Source: Gloeothece verrucosa PCC 7822 (lineage in GTDB: Bacteria; Cyanobacteriota; Cyanobacteriia; Cyanobacteriales; Microcystaceae). From it: a stretch of DNA of 64,000 nucleotides. Positions 53,134-63,425 of this stretch are shown here, piece after piece. The stretch's first letter is position 1. Each line of letters begins with the position of its first letter. The DNA lies in NCBI RefSeq assembly GCF_000147335.1, contig NC_014534.1, forward strand, positions 342,773-406,772. The letters run 5' to 3'. Made by a program: the position numbers and the translations under genes. The notes beneath the pieces are model-generated. The model did no database searches. It worked only from the letters and a program-made list of their open reading frames with translations, and had not been told where the DNA came from.

Positions 53134-56100
53134 GCAATCCTTTCAATAATATTCATGTTGGTCTATCAGCTAACCTAATTAAAGGATTAAATTCTGATTG
53201 GAACCCCGCAAGTGGCAAGTTGAACATTTTATATTCACCCTCTCAACAATGTTGCAATTGCACATCGGAATCGGAAACAGTGCAAGATCGAGGTCAGTGG
53301 CAATATCCGGTTATTACTTTGCATGAAAGTGTGCAAAGCTTGTTAACTGAGTTGATTCCTTATGAGGTTGTTAACCCTTCTTCTGAATGTCATGTGCCTA
53401 CCCTTCCTGCTGGGGCATTGGTAATGGGTGGGGTGAGCAACAAGGAGGCAGTAAAGCAACTTTCAGAAACTATTGGTGTTGACCTATCCAATCCTGATTA
53501 CCGCTACGCACTAGTCAAGCTGACTCGGAAAGATGGCTCTATCACTCATGCCTCAGTCAAACAGGATATTCTGATACACTACAGACCCAAGAATCTAGAC
53601 CCTAATTATGGCATTACAGAAGATTTCAACCATGCCATGATCAAACTGCGGCATTCTGGCAAAAGTATGGAGCAAGATTATGGAGACGCTATAAGACAAA
53701 AACAAGTAACAAGTTACCTCGATCACTTTAAAACTTGGGGTACGCATTTTGTATCACAAGTGGACGTTGGTGACACAATTATGCAGGTATTTGCCTATCC
53801 ATCTGCAAAATTTAAACGGGTTAAGAAAGCCTATTCCAATCCCAGTGGCGAAAACTCACTAGAGGGATCACAGTCTGTTAATTTTGTTTATTACACGACT
53901 GACCTGAATAAGGGCGAATTTGGCTTTGTTAAAGAGTATGGTCAGATTCTCAACTTGAGTAATTCATCTATCTTTAGGCAGACGTTTAAGGAAGATAAAT
54001 GGCTGGAAACCACTTGGTCTAAAACTAATAGTGTTTTTGCACTTTTTAGCAACGAGGCAAAGCTAGGCCTCCGCGATCTCCAGGAACAGTTCCAAGACAA
54101 AGTACCTATTCGCGTACAATTGAGCACAATGACTCTCCTTGTCGAATTCAAGCGGGCTTTGATTTGGCAGCGCGTGATAAGTGCAGCTTTTGTTCAGAAA
54201 TACCAGTCCTCAATAGAGGCTAATTTCAAGGTTTATGATACCCGCGATTTTGTGGCAATGCTCCCAGAAGATCAACCCGGCTTGTTGTCAACCATTGGAA
54301 CGCCCAGGATCAATGTCTATAAAACCAGGATAGATATTGGTGATATGCAGTTTGTTGCTCCCGAAGAAGTGAATGATTTTACCCTGTTTGCTAATGTGCT
54401 ATCTTCTTCAGCTAGTGGCACGGTAAAACTCCCAGGTAATAACGTCCGTCTCTTTGGTCAGGTACTGGATATGCGTCCCTCTAACTCTGGTCAACCAAAA
54501 ACCATAATGTTAAACGATGCTGCCTATGATGGGTTCGAGGTAGCCTGTAGTGAGTTTCTCGGTGCCTTAGCTGTACGCAATCAAGCGAATACTAAATATA
54601 ATGTAATTGTTGATGGTTTGAAATACGGTCTTTCAGGTGAGGGAAGGGATGCAGAGCCGATTGTTGTAAGCGATGTGCGTCAGGTTCCTCCTGTTACCGC
54701 ACTTCCATCCCTAGTTGATAGTCTGCAATTCTCCATGACATTTGCAGAGGCAGTGGTCAGTAACCAGGCTGCCTGTCCTAATTATGATATTCAGATATTG
54801 GTGCGGAATTATCTACAGTGGATTGCCAAATTCATCCCCGCGGTGACGGAAAATCAGGAGCTGTTGATTTTGCGGGTGCGAGCGCTCGATCTCGCTCACT
54901 ATGCGACAGACCCATCTTACGGCAGTTTTGTGCCGATCCTACCTTCCACAGAATATGAAAAACTGGTTGAAAAAATTCTTAATTTTTCCTTAGCTATTCA
55001 GCAGCAAATTAATGAGTATCAGCAGCAAATTGAGGCTCGCCGACAGGAAGAATTAGTCATTAATGTGGCTAACACCCTCAACGAGAACATTATTGAATCA
55101 GGTAAACTTCTAAGTAACCTGATTGCAGCCAATGCCAAGCAGCAAAAGGATATGGCAGACAATTACGATTCTCTCATCACTCAGCAAAAAGCTGAAGCCG
55201 AGGAACAGAATTCCCAAGTTGCCAAGATTGAAGCACAGTTGTTTAAACAGCAAGCTGTCGTTAATACGGCAGTTCAGACATACAAAACAGCCGTTCAGCA
55301 GTGGGAAACGATAGAGGCAATTAAGTTTGGTCTTGATGTCGCAACGAATGTTTTTAGCCTTGGTACAAGTATCCTCATCCCCTCGTCTTCGATCTCAGCA
55401 GTCAAAGATCTGGGTAAGATGGCGCAGCTGATCCAAAAAACATTGAATGTGCTGAACGCGTCTTGGAAGCTCTATTCTGGCATCCAGGCTGAAGTGGACA
55501 AGCTTAAGGATGCTCAGAAAACCTTTGATGGTTTAGATGGGGCACAGTTTGGCAGTCCCTCCAGCCTGTCATGGGATGAGATGTCCATAAATTTTGATTT
55601 GATCATAGCGACTGGACCTAGCGATTCAACAGTCAATTCAGCTAAAGCGGAACTACAGGCAGCCTTCAAGACTTTGATTTTGCGTGGTAAGGCTCTGACT
55701 ACTGCCAAATCTGCGCTACACCAGATCCAACGGGATATTTATACCAATCAGCAACAAAAAGAGATAAATGATCGCCAAGCTAAACGACTCGACGATCTTA
55801 AGAGTGCTCTACGTCCAGCAAAAATTGAGGATCTAGACAAATCGAAGATCGATCTAATTGGACTTACAGGCAATTTGGTCTTTATCCAAAACCAAATGCT
55901 GACGATTTTAGCAAAAGCATTCCTAATGCAAGACCAGGCCTTGCAATATGCCAACCTGCAACCTGCAACTGCCATTACTTCCTTCAGCCTGCTGAAATTC
56001 TACGGTGCTTTGGTTACCCAGCAGCAAACTACTATCGAAGCAAAGTCTAAACTTGGCCAGTATCAATCTTCCACTACTAATCAAATCTCGTATGTCATTG

Positions 56101-58151
56101 ATGGCGTTAGTCCCACCGATTTAATCAACGACAATCGGTTTAGTTTCTGCGTCCATTTAGATGCCAGGGAATTTTATCAATATGTCAATGCACGGGTGGT
56201 TTCAGTTGTTGCCGAGATTGATGGGATTCAGTCCACTGATAGCGGGAAGTATTTAGTACAACTTACCTACCAGGGAACTCCATTCAATGATCGCGATACA
56301 AAGCGCAAAGCTTTAACTTTCCGCACTCCTTGGCGGGAGCGGGTTTACGAATATAACATTGAAACAGGTACTCGGAACTTTAGTGATGGTGGAGTCTCAT
56401 GGTCTGAAGGTGTCAGCCCAGTCACTCCCTTTTCAAGTTGGCAGATTGCTTTGCCAAATACCGAGACAAACAAGGGCATCACTTTCAAGAATTCTGATCT
56501 GAGGATCCGGTTGTCTTTCGTACTCAAAGCGCGAATTGTGGATAAACCGATGGATAAACCGGAGAGTAAACTTGCCAAGAACAAAAGGCAGAAGAGATCT
56601 GCCTCGGCCTCATTTAGCACAATATCTGCACAACTTTCCGTTCCCGATCTAGTATCCCAACTGAATGCTCAGGGGTCTTGCACCAACGGGTGGGACGTTG
56701 TTTTCAATATGTCTCTGGAGCAGATAAATAAGTCTCTGGAGCAGCAATATGAGGAACTGAAAAACAGCACGACTTATAAGAACATCATTCAAATTCAGAC
56801 AAAGAAGGCGGATGAATGGGTAGAGGGTCGTTGGCTCATAAACAAGTTCGGTATTGAATATGGCTATCCTCTTCTGAGCTTTTCTAGCAATAACCCAACT
56901 AACGCTAAACTTACGATGGAAATATTGAGTGGTAATATTCAAAAATGCATGAAAGATAAGAATGAAGACGAAAAGTGCAAGTCACCTACAGCTATTAATG
57001 GTGAGACATTAACCGCTAATATTAAGATAGGCATGATTCAAGGAACGGTTCAAACCGGTAGCGGAAATCATAATGTACTGAAAGTTCAACTAGACATGCA
57101 GACTGGCACATTTGATATCAGCAATATCGATCTCAGTGATGACGAAAAGATTGCATTCAACTTGACATTGAAGGCGTATTTTGTCAACAATCCGGTGCTC
57201 TTTCTGATCAATCAGCTCGATCTTACTCAAGTGCCAACCCTAGATAATCTCAAGCCAAAGAGTTTCTATTTCAAGCCTTTGAAAACACCCTCTGGCAAGG
57301 AAATGTTGCAGCTTTTCATTCAGACGGGCAATCGCAACTTGCTTGATTACACCCAGACCTTCCTCAACAATATCTCCGAACCAATCCCGCTAGGAGCACA
57401 GTGCACCCTCATGGTGAAGTCAGGATTGTTTTTCAATTCCCTACTCCCTGAAAGTCTCAATAAAAAGAACTGGAAGATTGAAGGGATTGACCCCGTAAAT
57501 GACAAAAAGGCGTGGACTGCCAAATTCACGCAGGCTGATGTCTCTGGAAACGTAGATCTCACATCATTGAATAGCCAAATCAGCGGTGGTTATAATTCTT
57601 CGACGTGGACAGATACTACTACCTACTACATTCCAGGTGGAAACACTGTCACATGGTCTCTCGCAGGCATGACAATAGAGGCAACAAATCTTGGCAAGAT
57701 GAAACTGAGTGGAAACCAGAAAAACTCGTTAAATTATATTCAGAAAAACTGCCGCACAACTTATTCTCTATTCGATTCACCAACAAGATGCACTGAATCA
57801 AAGATGTCCACGGATGTATCGGTCGGTGTTCTTGCCAACCTACCTCTCGGTGTTGGCGGCTCTGGCCGGGAGCAGACTGTCTATATTAACATAGACAATC
57901 AGGCTGTGACAATTACTGGGCATATGTCGGGCGGCGGTCCAAGCAGTTCTGACGATTTGCAAGCGCAAGTGAACCAGAAGATCAATTCGCAAGTTCCTTC
58001 GCAAATTGTCAGTCAGCTTAATGTATCGTTTCAGCCAATTTCAGTGTTTGCTCTGAAAAACCTACTGTTCCCATCGAACAATTACATCAATTTCAGTGCT
58101 GCCTACGTTCCTGGTGACTTACTAATCGTTGGTACGTTTAGCAATGTCTGA
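53130..58151 (+). CDS. Giant MACPF-domain protein (1673 aa), probable pore-forming protein
   Basis: YLDHFKTWGTHFVSQVDVGD (residues 196-215) is the MACPF signature (aromatic-G-T-H-F, then a glycine), within an N-terminal MACPF-like domain of about 430 residues. Middle segments (about 640-760) are strongly coiled-coil (NEYQQQIEARRQEELVINVA and on), followed by a hydrophobic stretch near FSLGTSILIPSSSISAVKDL that resembles the membrane-inserting head of alpha-helical toxins. The C-terminal 600 residues are beta-rich. There is no signal peptide, so release by lysis or a special secretion route is implied. Its start overlaps a tiny upstream ORF. MACPF proteins perforate membranes in immunity, attack and development; the target here is unknown. 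It is a single intact reading frame. Confidence 0.75.
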   Translation: MSNPFNNIHVGLSANLIKGLNSDWNPASGKLNILYSPSQQCCNCTSESETVQDRGQWQYPVITLHESVQSLLTELIPYEVVNPSSECHVPTLPAGALVMGGVSNKEAVKQLSETIGVDLSNPDYRYALVKLTRKDGSITHASVKQDILIHYRPKNLDPNYGITEDFNHAMIKLRHSGKSMEQDYGDAIRQKQVTSYLDHFKTWGTHFVSQVDVGDTIMQVFAYPSAKFKRVKKAYSNPSGENSLEGSQSVNFVYYTTDLNKGEFGFVKEYGQILNLSNSSIFRQTFKEDKWLETTWSKTNSVFALFSNEAKLGLRDLQEQFQDKVPIRVQLSTMTLLVEFKRALIWQRVISAAFVQKYQSSIEANFKVYDTRDFVAMLPEDQPGLLSTIGTPRINVYKTRIDIGDMQFVAPEEVNDFTLFANVLSSSASGTVKLPGNNVRLFGQVLDMRPSNSGQPKTIMLNDAAYDGFEVACSEFLGALAVRNQANTKYNVIVDGLKYGLSGEGRDAEPIVVSDVRQVPPVTALPSLVDSLQFSMTFAEAVVSNQAACPNYDIQILVRNYLQWIAKFIPAVTENQELLILRVRALDLAHYATDPSYGSFVPILPSTEYEKLVEKILNFSLAIQQQINEYQQQIEARRQEELVINVANTLNENIIESGKLLSNLIAANAKQQKDMADNYDSLITQQKAEAEEQNSQVAKIEAQLFKQQAVVNTAVQTYKTAVQQWETIEAIKFGLDVATNVFSLGTSILIPSSSISAVKDLGKMAQLIQKTLNVLNASWKLYSGIQAEVDKLKDAQKTFDGLDGAQFGSPSSLSWDEMSINFDLIIATGPSDSTVNSAKAELQAAFKTLILRGKALTTAKSALHQIQRDIYTNQQQKEINDRQAKRLDDLKSALRPAKIEDLDKSKIDLIGLTGNLVFIQNQMLTILAKAFLMQDQALQYANLQPATAITSFSLLKFYGALVTQQQTTIEAKSKLGQYQSSTTNQISYVIDGVSPTDLINDNRFSFCVHLDAREFYQYVNARVVSVVAEIDGIQSTDSGKYLVQLTYQGTPFNDRDTKRKALTFRTPWRERVYEYNIETGTRNFSDGGVSWSEGVSPVTPFSSWQIALPNTETNKGITFKNSDLRIRLSFVLKARIVDKPMDKPESKLAKNKRQKRSASASFSTISAQLSVPDLVSQLNAQGSCTNGWDVVFNMSLEQINKSLEQQYEELKNSTTYKNIIQIQTKKADEWVEGRWLINKFGIEYGYPLLSFSSNNPTNAKLTMEILSGNIQKCMKDKNEDEKCKSPTAINGETLTANIKIGMIQGTVQTGSGNHNVLKVQLDMQTGTFDISNIDLSDDEKIAFNLTLKAYFVNNPVLFLINQLDLTQVPTLDNLKPKSFYFKPLKTPSGKEMLQLFIQTGNRNLLDYTQTFLNNISEPIPLGAQCTLMVKSGLFFNSLLPESLNKKNWKIEGIDPVNDKKAWTAKFTQADVSGNVDLTSLNSQISGGYNSSTWTDTTTYYIPGGNTVTWSLAGMTIEATNLGKMKLSGNQKNSLNYIQKNCRTTYSLFDSPTRCTESKMSTDVSVGVLANLPLGVGGSGREQTVYINIDNQAVTITGHMSGGGPSSSDDLQAQVNQKINSQVPSQIVSQLNVSFQPISVFALKNLLFPSNNYINFSAAYVPGDLLIVGTFSNV

Positions 58152-58416
58152 TCGCCTAACTTAAATCAAGTATGATCGAATGCCACTAACTTAAGCTGAA
58201 AGTCTTACGGAGTCGGGAAAGGGGAAGGGGCAAAGGGCAAAGGGCAAAGGAATAGAAGAGTAAGAATGAGATTCAACCAAGATCCAGGGCAAACGCATCT
58301 AAATTTATTTAGCCTTACTAAATACTTCTGTTTAGACGAATGTCGCTAACTTAAGCCGAAACCCTCTCCTCAAGCCGATTTCATTTTTTGTCGGAGAACT
58401 GCGCGAGGCTCTTGCA
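58152..58416. repeat. IS-end remnants and short tandem repeat
   Basis: GAATGCCACTAACTTAAGCT near 58178 and GAATGTCGCTAACTTAAGCC near 58339 are related copies; a partial copy occurs near 23676. GGGCAAA is tandemly repeated near 58226-58250. GGGCAAACGCATCTAAATTT near 58289 matches 35634. These are probably leftover ends of insertion sequences. Confidence 0.45.
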
Positions 58417-58722
58417 TCAACGGATAAGCTTTCGGGCGACGTTTTCTGACTCTAGGTTCAACCCTGCCATTCCTTTTTTTTTGCTGCCATTCCTTTTTTT
58501 TTGATAACTCTCAGCCACTTTCTTTAACAGTATTTTGTATAATCGTTGTCTCTTCTCTTTAGTTTTATTAATCCATTTTGGGCTAAAGTTATTTAAGTGT
58601 TGTCTAGTAGCTTGTAAAGAAAAACGAAGGGAATTCAAGCCAGAATGCAGACTAGCTTCATACATAACCGACCTGAGTAAATTATAAGCTAATAAATAAG
58701 CATAAATTTCTTTTCGGATCAT
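58417..58722 (-). pseudogene. IS4-family transposase C-terminal remnant
   Basis: MIRKEIYAYLLAYNLLRSVM matches the conserved C-terminal helix of IS4-family DDE_Tnp_1 transposases (x-KEI-x-x-x-LLAYNLLR). The rest of the transposase is missing. A direct 24-bp duplication around TGCCATTCCTTTTTTTT near 58467-58502 lies inside it. Confidence 0.75.
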
Positions 58723-58924
58723 ATCTGGAGTTTGGTAAGGATTCAGGTATCAAATATTAGGAATAAGAGAAGGGGTAGAAAAATTCCCATGACCAGCGAT
58801 CGCCATCAAAGACTGCTCGAAAAAATCGATCACTAGACCTCTTGCAAAAATATTTTGTGCTATAATAAGTAGCTTTTTTTTTCTAGCTTGGCTTGATAAG
58901 ATAACCCAAATTTATCGATTTTTC

Positions 58925-60204
58925 CTGGGGGGGCTACACACGAGGTCAAAAAGCTGATTGAATAATAGTTGCAGCCCTAAGACCTCTGGAATAATAAGCT
59001 CGTTTTTGAGGTACAAAAGCGATCAATTGTTCAACCTCATGAGCAAAAAATGACAATGAATTAAGCCAGGAATTAGCTTTCAAACCAATAGAAAAACCAC
59101 TATTTCTTCTATAACGACGTTTTGATTCAGATGGACGACTAACATACTGGGCGACTCCTTTTCTTAGGATTAGATTTCCTTGAAAAGTCGCCATTGAATA
59201 AGCTAGAGTTCCTAATAATATCAAAGCTATTAATCTTTCCCCAGTTACTTGAGTCCCTTCTATATTATAGCCTCCTAATTTGAAATCCCTGAACATTTCT
59301 TCAATCCCCATTCTCTGAGAATAAGCTTCAGTTGCTGCTGATAAACTTCTTAAATTAGTTAAAATGTACCAAGGTTCTTTCTGTGATTTACCTCGATAGT
59401 TTCGTGACCATTTTGCAGCTAAATTAACTTCCCCAAATCCCTTAGAAAGAGTAACTTTTACTCCTTGATAATATAACGATGAACCCGGAGTTAATCCTAA
59501 ATCTTTTAATTGAAACCAAATGTGTTCTTCTAGCTCCACATATTCATTTTTTTTCAGTCTTAAGGAAAAGGGTGTTTTCATTTCACCAAGCCATCTAGCC
59601 AGATCGACATTACAAAATTCTCTGTCTCCTAAAACTACTAATTTATAATTTTCTAGTAAAGAAATTACAGGGTTTAAAACTTCTTTCTGTGCTTGTAAAT
59701 TACTATTTCCTTTTTTCGGTAGTAATTTGAAGTATAAAGGAATAGCTCTTTTATTATAAACTAAACTCACCATTAAAAGATTAATGGATCGCCATTGACT
59801 TCTATCAATCACCAAAAATAAACATTCTTGGGTTTCATATTGATTTTCTATCCATTCTAAAATAATAGGAAACCACAATGTTTCTATGTTTAACTGCTTT
59901 AATGGCAAGAATCGTTGTATTTTTTTGATACGACTCTTCTCTTTGATGGGACTAGGGAATTGGAAGGCGAGGTTTTCCAATTTTATCCACCGATGTTCTT
60001 GAATCAAATTAATGAGGATTGAAAGAATTAAAAACTGAATAGAATTTAAATGTTTTTTGAGATGTTTGGTGTACAATTGGGGCAATTGAATCATTTGTTT
60101 TCAATAAATTAAGCTTATTGAGAACGCCGTCCGATCTTGACGGCGTTTTTCCGACTCAACCCCTGATTATACAAGGCTTTTAACCCTCAGTGTCGCCCCC
60201 CCAG
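58925..60204. mobile_element. IS4-family element with 9-bp target duplication
   Basis: The ends CTGGGGGGGCTACAC and, reverse complemented, CTGGGGGGGCGACAC differ at one base. CGATTTTTC flanks both sides exactly (58916-58924 and 60205-60213). The 1280-bp element is inserted in the IS5-like element and looks complete. Confidence 0.95.
58946..60094 (-). CDS. IS4-family transposase, intact
   Basis: The 382-residue protein carries the IS4 DDE triad: CLFLVIDRSQWRSINLLMVS, VVLGDREFCNVDLARWL, and YSQRMGIEEMFRDFKLGGYN with the Y-R-E-K signature. The reading frame is complete and the element has clean ends and a target duplication, so it is probably active or recently so. Confidence 0.93.
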   Translation of the reverse strand: MIQLPQLYTKHLKKHLNSIQFLILSILINLIQEHRWIKLENLAFQFPSPIKEKSRIKKIQRFLPLKQLNIETLWFPIILEWIENQYETQECLFLVIDRSQWRSINLLMVSLVYNKRAIPLYFKLLPKKGNSNLQAQKEVLNPVISLLENYKLVVLGDREFCNVDLARWLGEMKTPFSLRLKKNEYVELEEHIWFQLKDLGLTPGSSLYYQGVKVTLSKGFGEVNLAAKWSRNYRGKSQKEPWYILTNLRSLSAATEAYSQRMGIEEMFRDFKLGGYNIEGTQVTGERLIALILLGTLAYSMATFQGNLILRKGVAQYVSRPSESKRRYRRNSGFSIGLKANSWLNSLSFFAHEVEQLIAFVPQKRAYYSRGLRAATIIQSAF

Positions 60205-60332
60205 CGATTTTTCTAAATAATTAAATGAAGCGATCGCCAATTTGCAACCTCAAAAAAATAACCATACTGAAACAGTTAAGCTAATAATTAAAAGCTCAAC
60301 TAACTAGGGGTTAAATAATTTTTTTTTACAAG

Positions 60333-61079
60333 TTAATTAATCCAATCGTAATTATGAATTCCAGCTATTAAGTGCGCTCTTAATCCAAATCTCTTCCCAC
60401 GATTTCGATAAGGATAAGAGAGTATTTTAAAGATTTTTCATCGTCTGTTGATATGCTCTACTATAACTCGTAATCGATTAAGTTCACGATTCGATATTTT
60501 TTCATCTTGGGTTAACTTTTTTCCTTTCTTCTTCTTAATCGGTGTTTTACTTAATTGATGAATTTTCACTATTCCTTGATAACCTTTATCAGCAATAACT
60601 TTAATTAAATCTCCAAATCTTACTCCACTATTTTTGAAGAGTTTAAAATCATGAGTTTTTCCTTTTCCGTTGGCTAGGCACACAATTAAACCACTTTTTT
60701 GTCCAATTATCAATTGTGTTTTTAGTGTATGTTCTTTTTGTTTTCCACTATAAAATTGTTTTTGACGCTTTAATGGTCTTTCAATTTGACTTTCCATAAC
60801 ATCCATTACTACCAATTCTTCTTCCGTCTTAGTTTGCCATAATTCTTTCTTTCCAGGTAGTCGAAATTGACGAGATTTAATTAATATATTTTCTATTTTA
60901 TGAACGATCCGACAGACAGATGACTCGGATATTTTCCAATCTGAACCAATATGATAATAAGTCCTATATTCTCTCAAATATTGAAGCATAATTAAAATTT
61001 GGTCTTCGACGATTAATTTGGGTTTACGCCCTACTTTCTTTTTTTCTTGCTCTTGAGTTTTTACGGTGCGAACCATCAC
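60333..61079 (-). pseudogene. IS5-like (DDE_Tnp_4) transposase with a late in-frame stop
   Basis: From ATG 61079 the frame gives a helix-turn-helix (SESSVCRIVHKIENILIKSR), VVMDVMESQIERP, VIADKGYQGIVKIH and RLRVIVEHINRR, then a TGA at 60440. The same frame continues KIFKILSYPYRNRGKRFGLR AHLIAGIHNY to a TAA at 60335-60333, which is the normal family C-terminus. The TGA therefore truncates about 34 residues just after the catalytic Glu. Confidence 0.85.
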
Positions 61080-61334
61080 TCTGAAAGTTTTTTTTAACTC
61101 CTGTTAAACGCTTAAATTCTGTTGACGGTAATTTTTTAGCTTGCCAATATTTCACGATTAAATTAATTTTATTTGCTCAATAATTGTCTTTGATAATTAT
61201 ACAATTATTTTTGTTCTCTTCCCTTCGTTAACTTTTTTTTAAAGAGCGATCGCTGTTTGATGAGAGTTGCTCCCTGGCAAACTCAAAAAATGGACAATTT
61301 TTTATTATATCACGAAAAAATTTTGCAAGAGGTC

Positions 61335-61620
61335 TATTAACTTTCTCTGCCAACCTGTTTTTAAGAAGGAAGGGCAATGACAGCAATGTAGCCATCTCCG
61401 TAGGTGCTGTAACTGCGGAGGTTTTATTTTTTTTATTCAGGTACAGTCAAAGCAGAAGTTTCTAGCTCTTGCATCTATTAAGTTAATTTCTATTTTTTGC
61501 CTCTAAACTTCTGCCCGCAGTGAAGTTGTGTCGAAAATTTTTCCGCTTTTATCCAATTTAAAACATCCTAGATATGAAATATTTAAAGTTCTGCGGTCTT
61601 CGGCTTGATTAATCCCTTCT
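61335..61620. other. Spacer downstream of the sulfotransferase-like gene
   Basis: No gene is supported. CCTCCGCAGTT/AACTGCGGAGG-like words around 61399-61422 (CCGTAGGTGCTGTAACTGCGGAGG then TTTTATTTTTTTT) could form a plus-strand terminator-like hairpin. Confidence 0.35.
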
Positions 61621-62328
61621 TCAACAAAAAGTTCGATCACCTTTACGATTGAGGTCAGGGCGAATGCAACGAATAGGAACTTGAAACTTAAACTGCTTGC
61701 TCAATCTAGCTTGTCCTTCCAAAGTCAGTAACTCCTCATAAGTTAATTGATACGGCTGGATACCTATACGAGCAAATCCCAGTTCAATGGCAAGAACATA
61801 CGTTTCTGCCCAATTAGCAGCAAGGCGATATAAACCTTGGTCGTCCTTGCAGTAACGTAATTTTGCTGGTAACATAGCAATCAAACTGCGAACCATGGCA
61901 TCTTTATTTTCTCTGTAAATATGAATCCAATAGACAGGCATGGCTTGAGTTGCCATATGCCAAGGTTCGATCAAAAAACTTAGACGGGGATCTTTAAGCC
62001 CCCATGACCCAGTATGATTGCGAATCCTGAAATTGATATAAGCTTTAATGTGCTGTACAGCATCAGGATTGCTTCCCAATACGTAGCGCGGGTTATCCCA
62101 GTTACATATTTTTCCCAAGCCATTGCGCCCCATAAGTCTGTTGTGAACTAAACGAGCTAGAGCATCTTCTTGGTTTCCACTTGGAGAATCTAAATCTGGT
62201 GAGTCACTGCCAACAAACATTTGGATACCTTGTTCGCGCAATACTAAAGCTAGAGCAGAAGTTCCCGACCGCGGTCCACCTACAATTATGTAAATTGGTG
62301 ATTGTGTTGAGAGATGAGAAGATTTCAT
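61621..62328 (-). CDS. Sulfotransferase-family P-loop protein
   Basis: The 235-residue protein starts MKSSHLSTQSPIYIIVGGPR; GGPRSGTSALALVL is the PAPS-binding P-loop of sulfotransferases, and WGLKDPRLSFLIEPW and YWIHIYRENKDAMVRSL fit the second strand and the 3'-phosphate region of the bacterial branch. It would transfer sulfate from PAPS to an unknown acceptor. The gene lies 38 bp downstream of the TruD-family gene on the same strand, so they are probably co-transcribed. Confidence 0.82.
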   Translation of the reverse strand: MKSSHLSTQSPIYIIVGGPRSGTSALALVLREQGIQMFVGSDSPDLDSPSGNQEDALARLVHNRLMGRNGLGKICNWDNPRYVLGSNPDAVQHIKAYINFRIRNHTGSWGLKDPRLSFLIEPWHMATQAMPVYWIHIYRENKDAMVRSLIAMLPAKLRYCKDDQGLYRLAANWAETYVLAIELGFARIGIQPYQLTYEELLTLEGQARLSKQFKFQVPIRCIRPDLNRKGDRTFC

Positions 62329-62366
62329 GAAATTTTTTAAAGAAGTCTCAAAACTTATTACTCAGT

Positions 62367-63425
62367 TTAACGAAACCGACATTCAATTTGTTTGAGCAGC
62401 ATTGTAGCATAAGAACCTGTAGGGAGAAAGAAAGACATGGATAGCTTAACTTTACCTGGGTGAAATTCATCGGATTCTGGCTCTTGACAGTAAATTTTGG
62501 TTGGGACTACTAAAAGACGGTTTTTCTTAGATGTAACTAGGTTTCCTTCTTCCTTCAATTGAAAAGCATCTATGGATAAATACAAAGGGATTTGTGTTAT
62601 GTTCGTCGTCGGAATTTGCAATTTTCCTAGTTCAAGCTCTGGTAAATCTTTTGTATTTAAATATGATAATTCTTTGAGGAAATTAGAGACTTTTTGATTC
62701 CAAATATTGCTATTGTAAGAAGAAATAAAGAAAGAGACTAGTTTATATCCTACTTGGTTCAAAAAAAAGTGACGGCAATTTTCTTCAGATTGATTGGTTG
62801 GGAGATTGGCTTCGAGTTCTGGAGTTATGTTTTTTGTGCAGCAAAATTCTGCTAAAGCTGACTTCCAATTACCTTGAATGATTAATTCTCCAATTAAGTG
62901 GGCGTTGTAGGGTCCACCGGGTAAGCCAAAACGCTGAAGATCGTAATAATTAATAAATTCAAAGTCATTATTTAAGTGGAAAGTTTCTGCTATCTTATCG
63001 GCTAATTCTACTGCGACTGAACGAACTGTGACAGTAAAGGTATTACCATGTAAAGCCTTTGGTGTTACTGTTTTTTTTCCGTATCCCAAAATTTCTTTGA
63101 TAGTGCAGATACCAGGACGATTAATATGTTGATTATTAAAACGAAGAACATCATTTTGATTTAGGTGTTTACGAACTGAAATCGTTTGTAGAGTAATCCC
63201 ATCTTCGTCCTTTAATCCTTGGGCACTAACATCTTTGGGATTGAGATCGAAATATTGACAGATTATTCGCTGCACTTCAAAAGTTGTGTATCCTACTTTT
63301 TCTACCCAAATATAGGTGTATGTAGCATCTTCTCGATCACAAAGTTTTGGAAACAGAGAAACTTCTTTAACTAAAAAGTCTTTTGGTGTATGCTTAACTT
63401 TGAAAATGGATTTTGTATATTTCAT
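62367..63425 (-). CDS. TruD-family pseudouridine synthase
   Basis: The 352-residue protein has the TruD landmarks: KHTPKDFLVKEVSLFP at the N-terminus, AQGLKDEDGITLQTI with the catalytic Asp (D73), FINYYDLQRFGLPGGPYNAH (about 156-175), and KLSMSFFLPTGSYATMLLKQ at the end. Length equals that of E. coli TruD (about 349), which isomerises U13 of tRNA. The usual DKR after the catalytic loop is replaced by DED, so substrate choice may differ. TruD-type enzymes also serve C-nucleoside antibiotic pathways such as pseudouridimycin. Pairing with a sulfotransferase is unusual for a tRNA-modification gene. Confidence 0.85.
   Translation of the reverse strand: MKYTKSIFKVKHTPKDFLVKEVSLFPKLCDREDATYTYIWVEKVGYTTFEVQRIICQYFDLNPKDVSAQGLKDEDGITLQTISVRKHLNQNDVLRFNNQHINRPGICTIKEILGYGKKTVTPKALHGNTFTVTVRSVAVELADKIAETFHLNNDFEFINYYDLQRFGLPGGPYNAHLIGELIIQGNWKSALAEFCCTKNITPELEANLPTNQSEENCRHFFLNQVGYKLVSFFISSYNSNIWNQKVSNFLKELSYLNTKDLPELELGKLQIPTTNITQIPLYLSIDAFQLKEEGNLVTSKKNRLLVVPTKIYCQEPESDEFHPGKVKLSMSFFLPTGSYATMLLKQIECRFR

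Larger units (their letters stand above)
58836..61334. mobile_element. IS5-like element, split by an IS4 element
   Basis: The left end GACCTCTTGCAAAAATATTT and the reverse complement of the right end GACCTCTTGCAAAATTTTTT share the outer 15 bases and the later word TATAATAA. It contains an IS5-like transposase (60333-61079) and is interrupted by the IS4 element 58925-60204. Confidence 0.8.
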
